DNA from: Actinomycetota bacterium
Lineage (GTDB): Bacteria; Actinomycetota; Thermoleophilia; Gaiellales; F1-60-MAGs149
DNA length: 6,135 bases
Assembly (NCBI GenBank): GCA_947481755.1
Contig: CANKHS010000081.1
Span: forward strand, 1-6,135
Direction: 5' to 3'
Below, piece after piece: positions 1 to 5,754 of the stretch (within the stretch, counting starts at the first letter, position 1; each line of letters starts with the position of its first letter). The notes beneath the pieces were generated by a model, which was not told the DNA's origin, ran no database searches, and saw nothing but the letters and a program-made list of their open reading frames with translations. The translations under genes were made by a program, and so were the position numbers.

Positions 1-564
1 CCGACGCAGTTGCGAGCGGGCGAGGATCGCTGTGATCGACTGCAGGCGGAGGCGGAGGCCACCGATACGGTCGTCTATCGCGTGCAGGCGAGTGTCGTTG
101 CTGCGACGGTCGTCGGTATCCTCGTGAGCGCTGGGGCACAAAAGGTTGCGTTAACGATGGATCTCGAGCCGTTTAGCGACGCTGTTCGTGCTGCCGTTGA
201 TGCTGCAGGACTCGACGTTGGAAACTACGGCGAGATCGCGCCGGACCGTGCACAAGCCGGTGCGCTCGACGCCACGGTTACTGGGTGCCTTGCGGCCGTT
301 GCCGCGAGTGGTTCGATCGTCACGTCGGCCGCAGGTGCCGGACGTGCGGGTGCACTGATTGCGCCAACACACATCTGTGTGGTCCGCGAGGACCAGATCG
401 TCGGCGGACTGCACGAACTGTTCGATGGCGACGTGCTCACTGGTGCCGGCAGTCTCTTCGCGTTGCAGTCTGGTCCGAGTCGGAGTGCTGACATCGAGAA
501 GGTTCTGATTCTCGGTGTACACGGCCCCGGCAACGTGCAGCTCGTTATCGTCACACCCGATTGA
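1..564 (+). CDS. lutC: LutC-type LUD-domain protein, 3' part (lactate utilisation)
   Basis: The reading frame is open from base 1 to a TGA at 562-564, giving 187 visible residues; the true start lies left of the window. The TTG at base 10 is in frame but the frame is open before it, so I do not take it as the start. The C-terminal half carries the LUD-domain (DUF162) signature: an ASGSIVTSAA stretch, an APTHICVV stretch, then SGPSRSADIEKVLILGVHGP near the end, matching the family pattern GPSRTADIE...GVHGP. Full LutC/YkgG proteins are usually about 200-240 residues, so only a short N-terminal piece is missing. In known systems LutC works with LutA and LutB, cytoplasmic iron-sulfur proteins, to oxidise L-lactate to pyruvate. 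Partners would be expected upstream, outside the window. Family assignment is firm; the lactate substrate is inferred from homologues, as LUD proteins also occur outside lactate operons. Confidence 0.88.
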   Translation, partial: PTQLRAGEDRCDRLQAEAEATDTVVYRVQASVVAATVVGILVSAGAQKVALTMDLEPFSDAVRAAVDAAGLDVGNYGEIAPDRAQAGALDATVTGCLAAVAASGSIVTSAAGAGRAGALIAPTHICVVREDQIVGGLHELFDGDVLTGAGSLFALQSGPSRSADIEKVLILGVHGPGNVQLVIVTPD

Positions 565-587
565 CGACGAGCTCCTGTCAGCCCCGT

Positions 588-1388
588 CTACCGAACGATG
601 TCGACCGGGGTGCCCGGTGATACGAGCGGTGCAACGCGACGGATACCTGGGTCGGGAACGCGAATACAGCCATGCGACGGGTTTGTACCCGCTGCGGCCC
701 ACAACACGCCTCGCGCTCCGTGGATCGCCACACGACCGGGGCCGCCCGCAAACTCAAATAAGACATTCGAGTGCGCCGTGAGATGAATTGCCCAGGGCCC
801 CAAAGGACTCCACCAGACTTCGCGGATCTTTTGGTACACGGCAAAATGCCCCTTGGGCGTTGGGGTCGCCGACGCGCCCAGTGCGACTCCGAGCCTCAAT
901 ACGACGTGGCCACTTCGAAACACCCGTAAGAGGTGCCGACGGAGGCTAATTTCGACGCGCATAGCGTTCTTGCGAAGGATCACGTTAGACTCGCGAATCC
1001 ACGCCGAAGCGGTGTTGGGGCGCGACGGAAGGCGAACCTTGAGCCATGATTCCCCCGTCGCGAGAATGGTGTTGTCGAGTACCAACAGCTCGACGCTGTT
1101 CCCCGTATCGCTGATCCAGGGTGCCAGTACGCCCCTTGGCTTACCGGAACCAGCCCGAGCATACAGGCCAGTTCGTGTGATGAGGCGTGCCGCGTACGAC
1201 ACCTTCTTGGTCGGTCGATAATCCCCACTCGCCGTAGCCGCGGTATCTGTTGCGGCATTTGGATCGGCGGCAACGACACCTGTTGTGGTCGGGTCAGTGC
1301 CCCCGGCCGGCGTCTGCGCAAAGGCTGGTCCGACACTACTCAGCGCGAGGAGTAGCGCGAGGATGGGCAGGGTGGTCCAGAGGCGCAC
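588..1388 (-). CDS. Secreted L,D-transpeptidase (SH3-like + YkuD domain)
   Basis: 266 residues, GTG start, TAG stop. Residues 1-24 form a signal peptide: a short n-region with one Arg, a Leu/Ala-rich core and a probable cleavage after AFA-24. A Thr/Ala/Asp-rich linker (about 27-57) leads to an SH3-like segment (about 66-135), then the YkuD catalytic domain (about 143-266). Visible catalytic features are H223 in AIHGA and the SHGCIRV motif with H239, G240, nucleophile C241 and R243; TPTPKGHF near 175-182 is also typical. Such enzymes act outside the membrane and make 3-3 cross-links in peptidoglycan or attach proteins to it; the beta-lactam-insensitive chemistry is a family property. The GTG is chosen because it begins a good signal peptide and sits six bases after a CATAAT -10 hexamer. 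It is divergent from the FAD oxidoreductase and convergent with lutC (23-bp gap). Its exact substrate cannot be told. Confidence 0.93.
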   Translation of the reverse strand: MRLWTTLPILALLLALSSVGPAFAQTPAGGTDPTTTGVVAADPNAATDTAATASGDYRPTKKVSYAARLITRTGLYARAGSGKPRGVLAPWISDTGNSVELLVLDNTILATGESWLKVRLPSRPNTASAWIRESNVILRKNAMRVEISLRRHLLRVFRSGHVVLRLGVALGASATPTPKGHFAVYQKIREVWWSPLGPWAIHLTAHSNVLFEFAGGPGRVAIHGARGVLWAAAGTNPSHGCIRVPDPGIRRVAPLVSPGTPVDIVR

Positions 1389-1423
1389 CTACGCATTATG
1401 GGCTACGCCACGCACGCTGGCGG
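1389..1423 (-). promoter_or_regulatory. Leaderless-type promoter of the L,D-transpeptidase
   Basis: On the minus strand CATAAT (1400-1395; five of six matches to TATAAT) is followed by six bases and then the GTG start at 1388. The transcript would therefore begin at or next to the start codon. A weak -35 candidate, CCGCCA (1423-1418), lies 17 bp upstream. There is no Shine-Dalgarno sequence in the few available bases. This is the best -10 hexamer in the window. Confidence 0.6.
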
Positions 1424-1424
1424 C

Positions 1425-1459
1425 TGGACGGCAGGCCCGAACCCTGCCACGATCACGAC
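1425..1459 (+). promoter_or_regulatory. Leaderless-type promoter of the FAD oxidoreductase
   Basis: TGGACG (1425-1430; four of six matches to TTGACA), a 17-bp spacer, CACGAT (1448-1453; matches at A2, A5 and T6 of the -10), then six bases before the ATG at 1460. The spacing is ideal though both hexamers are imperfect, which would suit a regulated promoter. No ribosome-binding sequence is present. The candidate -35 is separated by one base from the weak -35 of the divergent transpeptidase promoter. Confidence 0.5.
1430..1448. promoter_or_regulatory. Candidate operator: 19-bp palindrome in promoter spacer
   Basis: GGCAGG (1430-1435), seven bases, then CCTGCC (1443-1448): a perfect 6-bp inverted repeat lying outside any coding sequence. 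It fills the space between the proposed -35 and -10 of the FAD oxidoreductase, touching the last base of one and the first base of the other. That is a classic position for a repressor site, and the centre-to-centre spacing suits a dimeric helix-turn-helix regulator. No regulator gene is in the window, so the binding protein is unknown. A GC-rich repeat of this size could also arise by chance. Confidence 0.35.
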
Positions 1460-2869
1460 ATGACGGAACAGCACCGATCCCTTTGGCTCGAACAGGCGTA
1501 CACGGGCTCAACCGATGCGCCCGTACTCAGCGGTGGAGATCACGCGGATGTGGCCATCGTTGGCGGAGGCTACCTCGCTCTGTGGACGGCGATCCTCCTG
1601 AAAGAGCGTGAGCCAGACCTTGACGTGGTCATTATCGAAAAGGACGTCTGTGGTGGTGGAGCATCAGGCCGAAACGGTGGGTTTGTGCTCAGCTGGTGGC
1701 CCAAGCTCGCGACGTTGATCAAGCTCGCGGGTGAGCGAGAGGCAATCGAGCTTGCGCAGGCGTCCGAGCAGGCCATAACGGAGATCGAGGAGGCCTGCGA
1801 GCGGTACCACATTGACGCGCAATTCAAGCGTGGTGGTTGGCTCTGGACCGCGGCGACAGAGGTACAGCGAGGTGCCTGGACGCCGGTCGTCGAATTGTGC
1901 GAGAGCCTGGGCGTCTCTCCTTTCGAGCAACTCTCGGCTGCGGAGATCGCACGCCGTACCGGTTCGCCCGTCCATCTTGAAGGCGTCTTTGAGGCCAGTG
2001 CCGCCACGGTGCATCCTGGCTACCTCGTGCGGGGTCTTGTGCGAGCAGCGCAGCAGTTGGGTGTCCGTATCTATGAACGCAGCCCGATGATCGAGCTTGA
2101 TCGCCGGCGGCCGGCCGTGATTCGCACACCGAATGGCGCGCTGACAGCCGATGTTGTCGTTTTGGCGGTCAACGCCCACGCTGCGGGTATGCGGGAGTTG
2201 CATCGCAAGATCGTGGCGATCTCGAGCGACATGGTCTCGACGCCACCGATTGTTGATCGCCTCGAGGAGATTGGTTGGACGGGCGGCGAGTCGATCTCGG
2301 ACTCGCAGCTGCAGGTCCACTACTACCGCACGACCGAAGACGGCCGGATCGCGTTCGGCAAGGGCGGGTGGGGCATTGCTCTGGGCGCGCGCATGGGAGC
2401 GAGTTTCGATCGCGATGCGAGTCGCGCTGCGGATGTCACACTCGACTTCCGCCGGCTCTATCCAGCGCTTGCGGATGTGCCGATTACCCATGACTGGAGT
2501 GGCCCTATCGATCGGTCGCCTTCGGGAATTCCAATGTTTGGCAACCTCGGAGGTCGTCCTCACATTCTCTACGGCGCTGGCTTCTCTGGCAATGGTGTTG
2601 GCCCGACGCGTCTCGGCGGGCGAATCCTCGCCGACTTGGTGCTGGGCGAGACGGATGGATTTGCCGGTAGCGCGCTCGTCAACGGCAAGCCCGGAAGTTT
2701 TCCGCCCGATCCGATCCGTTACGTCGGCGCCCACGTGGTGCGCACCGGCGTCGCCTCAAAGGAGCGTGCCGAGGCGGCAGGCAAGGATCCAAGTCGGTTC
2801 GCTACGGCGTTGGCACGGCTCGCACCAGCCGGCATGATTCCGAAGAAAGACGCGGACAGCAACCACTAA
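1460..2869 (+). CDS. FAD-dependent oxidoreductase, DAO/PuuB-like family
   Basis: 469 residues from the ATG at 1460, TAA stop. The frame is open further upstream, but that stretch (from 1250) is antisense to the transpeptidase and reads as low-quality sequence; the chosen ATG directly precedes family-like sequence and fits the promoter. A Rossmann FAD-binding motif VAIVGGGYLAL (31-41) begins the DAO fold; its third glycine is Ala40. An acidic residue ends beta-2 (VVIIEKD, 57-63), followed by the GASGRNGGF motif (67-75) typical of PuuB-like enzymes. A second FAD contact region lies at the C-terminal end (GPIDRSPSGIPMFG, 348-361, and YGAGFSGNGVGPTRLGG, 371-387). Relatives oxidise amino groups (gamma-glutamylputrescine, sarcosine, D-amino acids) with FAD in the cytoplasm. 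The tail after about residue 420 is Ala/Lys/Arg-rich and less conserved. Convergence with the molybdoenzyme and the nearby PuuD-like gene suggest an amine or amino-acid substrate, which remains unknown. Confidence 0.88.
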   Translation: MTEQHRSLWLEQAYTGSTDAPVLSGGDHADVAIVGGGYLALWTAILLKEREPDLDVVIIEKDVCGGGASGRNGGFVLSWWPKLATLIKLAGEREAIELAQASEQAITEIEEACERYHIDAQFKRGGWLWTAATEVQRGAWTPVVELCESLGVSPFEQLSAAEIARRTGSPVHLEGVFEASAATVHPGYLVRGLVRAAQQLGVRIYERSPMIELDRRRPAVIRTPNGALTADVVVLAVNAHAAGMRELHRKIVAISSDMVSTPPIVDRLEEIGWTGGESISDSQLQVHYYRTTEDGRIAFGKGGWGIALGARMGASFDRDASRAADVTLDFRRLYPALADVPITHDWSGPIDRSPSGIPMFGNLGGRPHILYGAGFSGNGVGPTRLGGRILADLVLGETDGFAGSALVNGKPGSFPPDPIRYVGAHVVRTGVASKERAEAAGKDPSRFATALARLAPAGMIPKKDADSNH

Positions 2870-2882
2870 CGGTGTCGTTAGT
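2865..2882. terminator. Hairpin spanning both convergent stop codons
   Basis: ACTAACG (2865-2871), loop GTGT, CGTTAGT (2876-2882): a perfect 7-bp inverted repeat. It contains the TAA of the FAD oxidoreductase (2867-2869) in one arm and the TAA of the molybdoenzyme (2880-2878) in the other, so each mRNA ends its coding sequence in the same structure. A smaller inverted repeat, CACC-AAT-GGTG (2883-2893), follows immediately. With only eight bases between the genes this is the only candidate for a bidirectional terminator. There is no T-run on either side and the stem is short, so intrinsic termination is unproven. Confidence 0.35.
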
Positions 2883-4977
2883 CACCAATGGTGGCGACAG
2901 CACGAGTCGATAGCTCGCTCGCCTTGGCGACAAGCGTCGCCTCGACCCGATTGTCGTGAAACGTGGGGGAGCCACCCATATCGGCGTCTCTCACGGGCGT
3001 CGTGGCGTTGACGTTGTTTCCGCCGACGTCCTTGGCCCAATAGACCTTGTACGACCATGCGACACCGCGGCGTGCACCCGGATGGATCGCCGCTGCCACA
3101 CGGAAGGCGCCACGGTCGTTGGCGACCTCGACAAGATCGCCATCCTCGATACCGCGTTCTGCGGCGTCGTCGGCATGGAGAAAGAGCGTCGGCTCGCCGG
3201 TCAGCTTGAGGTGACGCGGCAGGTCGGCAAAGGTCGAGTTGAGGAAAAAACGCTGGGCCGGAGAGATCAAGACGAGTGGGAAACGCTTGGCGAGCTCTTC
3301 GTCGGCGATCTCGAACGGTGGGGTGTACCCAGGAATCGGATCGAGGCCCTGCTCGGCGAGCTCGGGCACGGTGATGTGGAGCTTGCCATCGCGGGTCGGA
3401 AACCCGCCGTGCGCATGTGGCGTCGCCCCACGGAAGTCATCGACGCGGGCGTAGCCCGTCTGCGAGAGCGACTCAAACGTGATGCCACGCGCGCGGGCGA
3501 CATCGGTGTCGATAAATTGCCGCACCAAGTCCTCGTCGGAATCGTGCAGGCGGGGATGGTCCAAGCCAAGTGCGGTGGCAAGACGGCGGAAGATCTCGGT
3601 ATTCGGCAGGCAGTCGCCGATCGGTTCAATCGCCGGCAGATTGAGCGTCAGGTAGTGATGTCCATAAGAGGCATGGATATCAAGGTGCTCTGTCTGCATC
3701 GTGGCAGGCAGCAGCACGTCGGCAAACATCGCCGTATCGGTCATCCGCTGTTCGAGCACCGTTAGGTGTAGGTCGTCGCGACGGAAGCCTCGTTGGGCGC
3801 GAACCTGGTCGGGCACGGTGGCAGCCGGGTTCGTGTTCCAGACCACGAGGCTGTGCACCTCAGGTGTCTGCGTCGTGTCCGTGAGCGCCTCAGCCAGCCG
3901 CGACATGTTGATCGTGCGTACGGTGGGCAGCGGGAGCCCATCCGGCTCTTCGAGGTCGACGGTGATGGCATCGAAGCGCCCGGCAGTCTCTGGCAATACG
4001 CCGCCGCCGACCAGTCGAAAATCGCCGAGGATGGAACCGAGGACGACGATCGAACGATACGCAGCACCGGCACCACCGTGACGCTGCAGGCCAAGGCCCA
4101 TACGGATAGCGGTTGGGCGCGTCGTCACCATTCGCTGTGCAAGCGCCCGCACGACAGAGACATCGATGCCACAGATCTGGGCGGCGCGTTCTGCAGACCA
4201 TTCGGACAGCCGCTCGCGTAACTCGGGCCAGCCGACGGTGGACTCTGCGAGCCACTCTTCATCTGCAGCTCCCGCGGCAACGATCTCGGCCATCAGCCCC
4301 ATCGCCAAGGCTCCGTCGGTGCCGGGCATGAGTTGGATGTGTTCATCGCATCGGAGCGCCGTGTCCGTCGGCAACGGATCGATTGCGACGACATGGGCGC
4401 CGGCCTGTTGGGCAGCGTGGATGAAGTGCCACTGGTGCATGTTCGACGAGAGCAGATTGGCGCCCCAGACGAGAATCAGGCGCGCGTGGATAAAGTCCTC
4501 TGGGTCGGTGCCGACAGGACGATGCATCGTGGCCTTCATCGCCGCGGTCGCAGCGCCCGTGCAGATCGTCGTGCCAAGGCGTGTGGCGCCAAGGTGCTTG
4601 AACAGGCGTTGTCCCAGCGACCACCCCTGCACGGCGCCGAGCGTGCCGGCGTAGTAGTACGGCAGCACAGCCTCTGCTCCGTGGCGATCGATCGCGGTTT
4701 GGATGCCGGTAGCCGCAAGCCCAATCGCCTCATCCCAGTCGATTGCCTGGAACGCACCGTCGCCCTTCTCGCCGACACGGCGCATAGGGGTCGTCAGTCG
4801 GTCGGGGGCGTAGACGGCATCGAGGTAGTGGTTGACCTTGCCACACAACGAACCGCGGGTGTACGGATGGTCCTTCCGGCCGCGCATGCGGACGGCCTTG
4901 CCGTCCACAACCTCAATCTGCCATGCGCACGTATCCGGGCAGTCGAGGGGACAGGCGCCGTTGACAATGTGGCTCAT
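2878..4977 (-). CDS. Molybdopterin oxidoreductase with [4Fe-4S] site (DMSO reductase family)
   Basis: 699 residues, ATG start, TAA stop. The N-terminal Mo/[4Fe-4S] domain has C9, C13, C17 and C45 (CPLDCPDTC and GSLCGKV; pattern C-x3-C-x3-C-x27-C). The central molybdopterin-binding domains run from about residue 55 to 540; the Cys in GTTICTGAA (C139) lies where formate dehydrogenases place their Mo-binding Cys/Sec, so it is the likely Mo ligand. The C-terminal dinucleotide-binding domain starts near 567 (PLVLISPAQRFFLN) and ends with the NNVNATTPVRDADMGGSPTFHD region. No twin-arginine or other signal peptide is present, so the enzyme should be cytoplasmic. No electron-transfer or membrane subunit is adjacent in the window. 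It lies 41 bp downstream of the PuuD-like gene on the same strand. Family is certain; the substrate is not recognisable, and the nearest remembered group is the generic or phenylacetyl-CoA oxidoreductase-like MopB branch. Confidence 0.92.
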   Translation of the reverse strand: MSHIVNGACPLDCPDTCAWQIEVVDGKAVRMRGRKDHPYTRGSLCGKVNHYLDAVYAPDRLTTPMRRVGEKGDGAFQAIDWDEAIGLAATGIQTAIDRHGAEAVLPYYYAGTLGAVQGWSLGQRLFKHLGATRLGTTICTGAATAAMKATMHRPVGTDPEDFIHARLILVWGANLLSSNMHQWHFIHAAQQAGAHVVAIDPLPTDTALRCDEHIQLMPGTDGALAMGLMAEIVAAGAADEEWLAESTVGWPELRERLSEWSAERAAQICGIDVSVVRALAQRMVTTRPTAIRMGLGLQRHGGAGAAYRSIVVLGSILGDFRLVGGGVLPETAGRFDAITVDLEEPDGLPLPTVRTINMSRLAEALTDTTQTPEVHSLVVWNTNPAATVPDQVRAQRGFRRDDLHLTVLEQRMTDTAMFADVLLPATMQTEHLDIHASYGHHYLTLNLPAIEPIGDCLPNTEIFRRLATALGLDHPRLHDSDEDLVRQFIDTDVARARGITFESLSQTGYARVDDFRGATPHAHGGFPTRDGKLHITVPELAEQGLDPIPGYTPPFEIADEELAKRFPLVLISPAQRFFLNSTFADLPRHLKLTGEPTLFLHADDAAERGIEDGDLVEVANDRGAFRVAAAIHPGARRGVAWSYKVYWAKDVGGNNVNATTPVRDADMGGSPTFHDNRVEATLVAKASELSTRAVATIGD

Positions 4978-4989
4978 GCCGCGAGTGTA
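4978..4989 (-). promoter_or_regulatory. Candidate leaderless -10 element of the molybdoenzyme gene
   Basis: TACACT (4989-4984; T1, A2, A4 and T6 of TATAAT) stands exactly six bases before the ATG at 4977. There is no Shine-Dalgarno sequence in the 41-bp gap. A CTGACA (5009-5004) resembles a -35 but is only 14 bp away, and no good hexamer occurs at 16-18 bp. The gene could thus have its own start site besides read-through from the PuuD-like gene. Confidence 0.45.
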
Positions 4990-5018
4990 CGCGATCTAGC
5001 GCCTGTCAGGGCATGAAT

Positions 5019-5738
5019 TCAGCGGGCGTGGAAGCGTTGAGCCGCGGCAATCAGGTCGCGAAAGAGCGCCTGTTGCTCCGGTTCGTGCATTTTCTCCGGA
5101 TGCCATTGCACGCCGATGACGGGCCACTCGGCCGGGCCTTCGAGCGCCTCGATCACCACGCCAATCTGAGCCGTCGCGGTGAGTGTTCCGGCATCGACGA
5201 CCGCTTGATGGTGGATCGAGTTGACGGGAAACGTTGTTGTCCCCATCACCTCTGCGATCCTGGACTGTGCTGCGAGCTCAATTGGGTGTCGCGACTCCAT
5301 TAGGGCCTGTGGATTCTTCGGAATCAGAGGATGGCCGTGGTGGTCCTCAAGGTCTTGCAGCATCGTGCCTCCGCTGGCGACTGCGAGGGTCTGCATGCCC
5401 CGGCAAATGCCGAGCACGGGCAATCTGCGTGCCGCGGCCTCGCGTGCGAGAGCGAGCTCCCAGAGATCGGCCCCAGCGTTGGGATCTTCGAGTGTGACCG
5501 CAGCGGACTCGCCGTAGTGCTGGGGATCCAAATCGCCGCCGCCTGTCAGGACCAGGCCATCAAGCAGGTCGAGCAGGTCGATCGGGTCGTCACCATGCGG
5601 AATGATCAGCGGCTGGCCACCTGCGGCCTGAACACAGTTTGTATAGGCAGGATCGAGCGTGTACAGATCTGTCTGGTCGCCGAGGGGCGTGGCAAGCGAA
5701 CGCCGATACGCCGTTAGGCCAATCACGGGGCGAGTCAT
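5019..5738 (-). CDS. PuuD-like gamma-glutamyl hydrolase (class I glutamine amidotransferase, peptidase C26)
   Basis: 239 residues, ATG start, TGA stop; length is normal for the family (about 230-260). The N-terminus PVIGLTAYRR is typical. GLVLTGGGDLDPQHYGE (61-77) is the family's oxyanion-hole region, GICRGMQ (110-116) holds the nucleophile C112, and QWHPE (211-215) supplies catalytic H213 and E215; NSIHHQAV (173-180) is also a family motif. In E. coli PuuD removes the gamma-glutamyl group from gamma-glutamyl-GABA, the last step of glutamylated putrescine breakdown; homologues act on other gamma-glutamyl amides. It is a cytoplasmic enzyme. It follows the solute-binding protein by 16 bp and precedes the molybdoenzyme by 41 bp on the same strand, so co-transcription is likely. 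No PuuA-type gamma-glutamyl ligase is visible in the window, so the physiological substrate is uncertain and I leave the symbol blank. Confidence 0.9.
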   Translation of the reverse strand: MTRPVIGLTAYRRSLATPLGDQTDLYTLDPAYTNCVQAAGGQPLIIPHGDDPIDLLDLLDGLVLTGGGDLDPQHYGESAAVTLEDPNAGADLWELALAREAAARRLPVLGICRGMQTLAVASGGTMLQDLEDHHGHPLIPKNPQALMESRHPIELAAQSRIAEVMGTTTFPVNSIHHQAVVDAGTLTATAQIGVVIEALEGPAEWPVIGVQWHPEKMHEPEQQALFRDLIAAAQRFHAR

Positions 5739-5750
5739 GACGGCAGCCTA
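5739..5750 (-). promoter_or_regulatory. Candidate leaderless -10 element of the PuuD-like gene
   Basis: TAGGCT (5750-5745; T1, A2 and T6 of the -10) is followed by six bases and the ATG at 5738. It lies four bases after the stop codon of the solute-binding protein. I see no convincing -35 at 16-18 bp and no ribosome-binding sequence close to the start. On its own it is weak; it gains weight because the other three internal starts have the same spacing. Confidence 0.38.
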
Positions 5751-5754
5751 CCGA

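Noticed and set aside
10..12. TTG at base 10 as the start of the LutC protein
   Set aside because: The frame is open to base 1, no promoter or ribosome-binding site can be judged, and the family is normally longer at the N-terminus.
604..618. Hairpin ACCGGG-GTG-CCCGGT downstream of lutC, possible terminator
   Set aside because: It lies in the coding 3' end of the transpeptidase (SPGTPVD), is only 6 bp, is followed by no T-run on either strand, and such GC-rich repeats are frequent in this composition.
1250..1459. Upstream extension of the FAD oxidoreductase frame by 70 residues
   Set aside because: The extension overlaps the 5' end of the transpeptidase antisense, has no family-like sequence, and the internal ATG at 1460 fits both the homology and the promoter spacing.
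1664..2734. A 356-codon open frame on the minus strand within the FAD oxidoreductase
   Set aside because: It lies wholly antisense to a well-supported gene, shows no recognisable domain and has the Arg-rich composition of shadow frames in GC-rich DNA.
2956..3765. A 269-codon open frame on the plus strand within the molybdoenzyme gene
   Set aside because: Antisense to a gene with clear domain motifs throughout; no motif, start signal or independent support.
4333..5016. A 227-codon plus-strand frame over the 5' end of the molybdoenzyme gene
   Set aside because: Covers the conserved cluster-binding region in antisense; protein sequence shows no known fold and no promoter is evident.
5561..5592. 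Short direct repeats of AGGTCGA type
   Set aside because: They encode the LLDLLDG stretch of the PuuD-like protein and are explained by repeated Leu-Leu-Asp codons.
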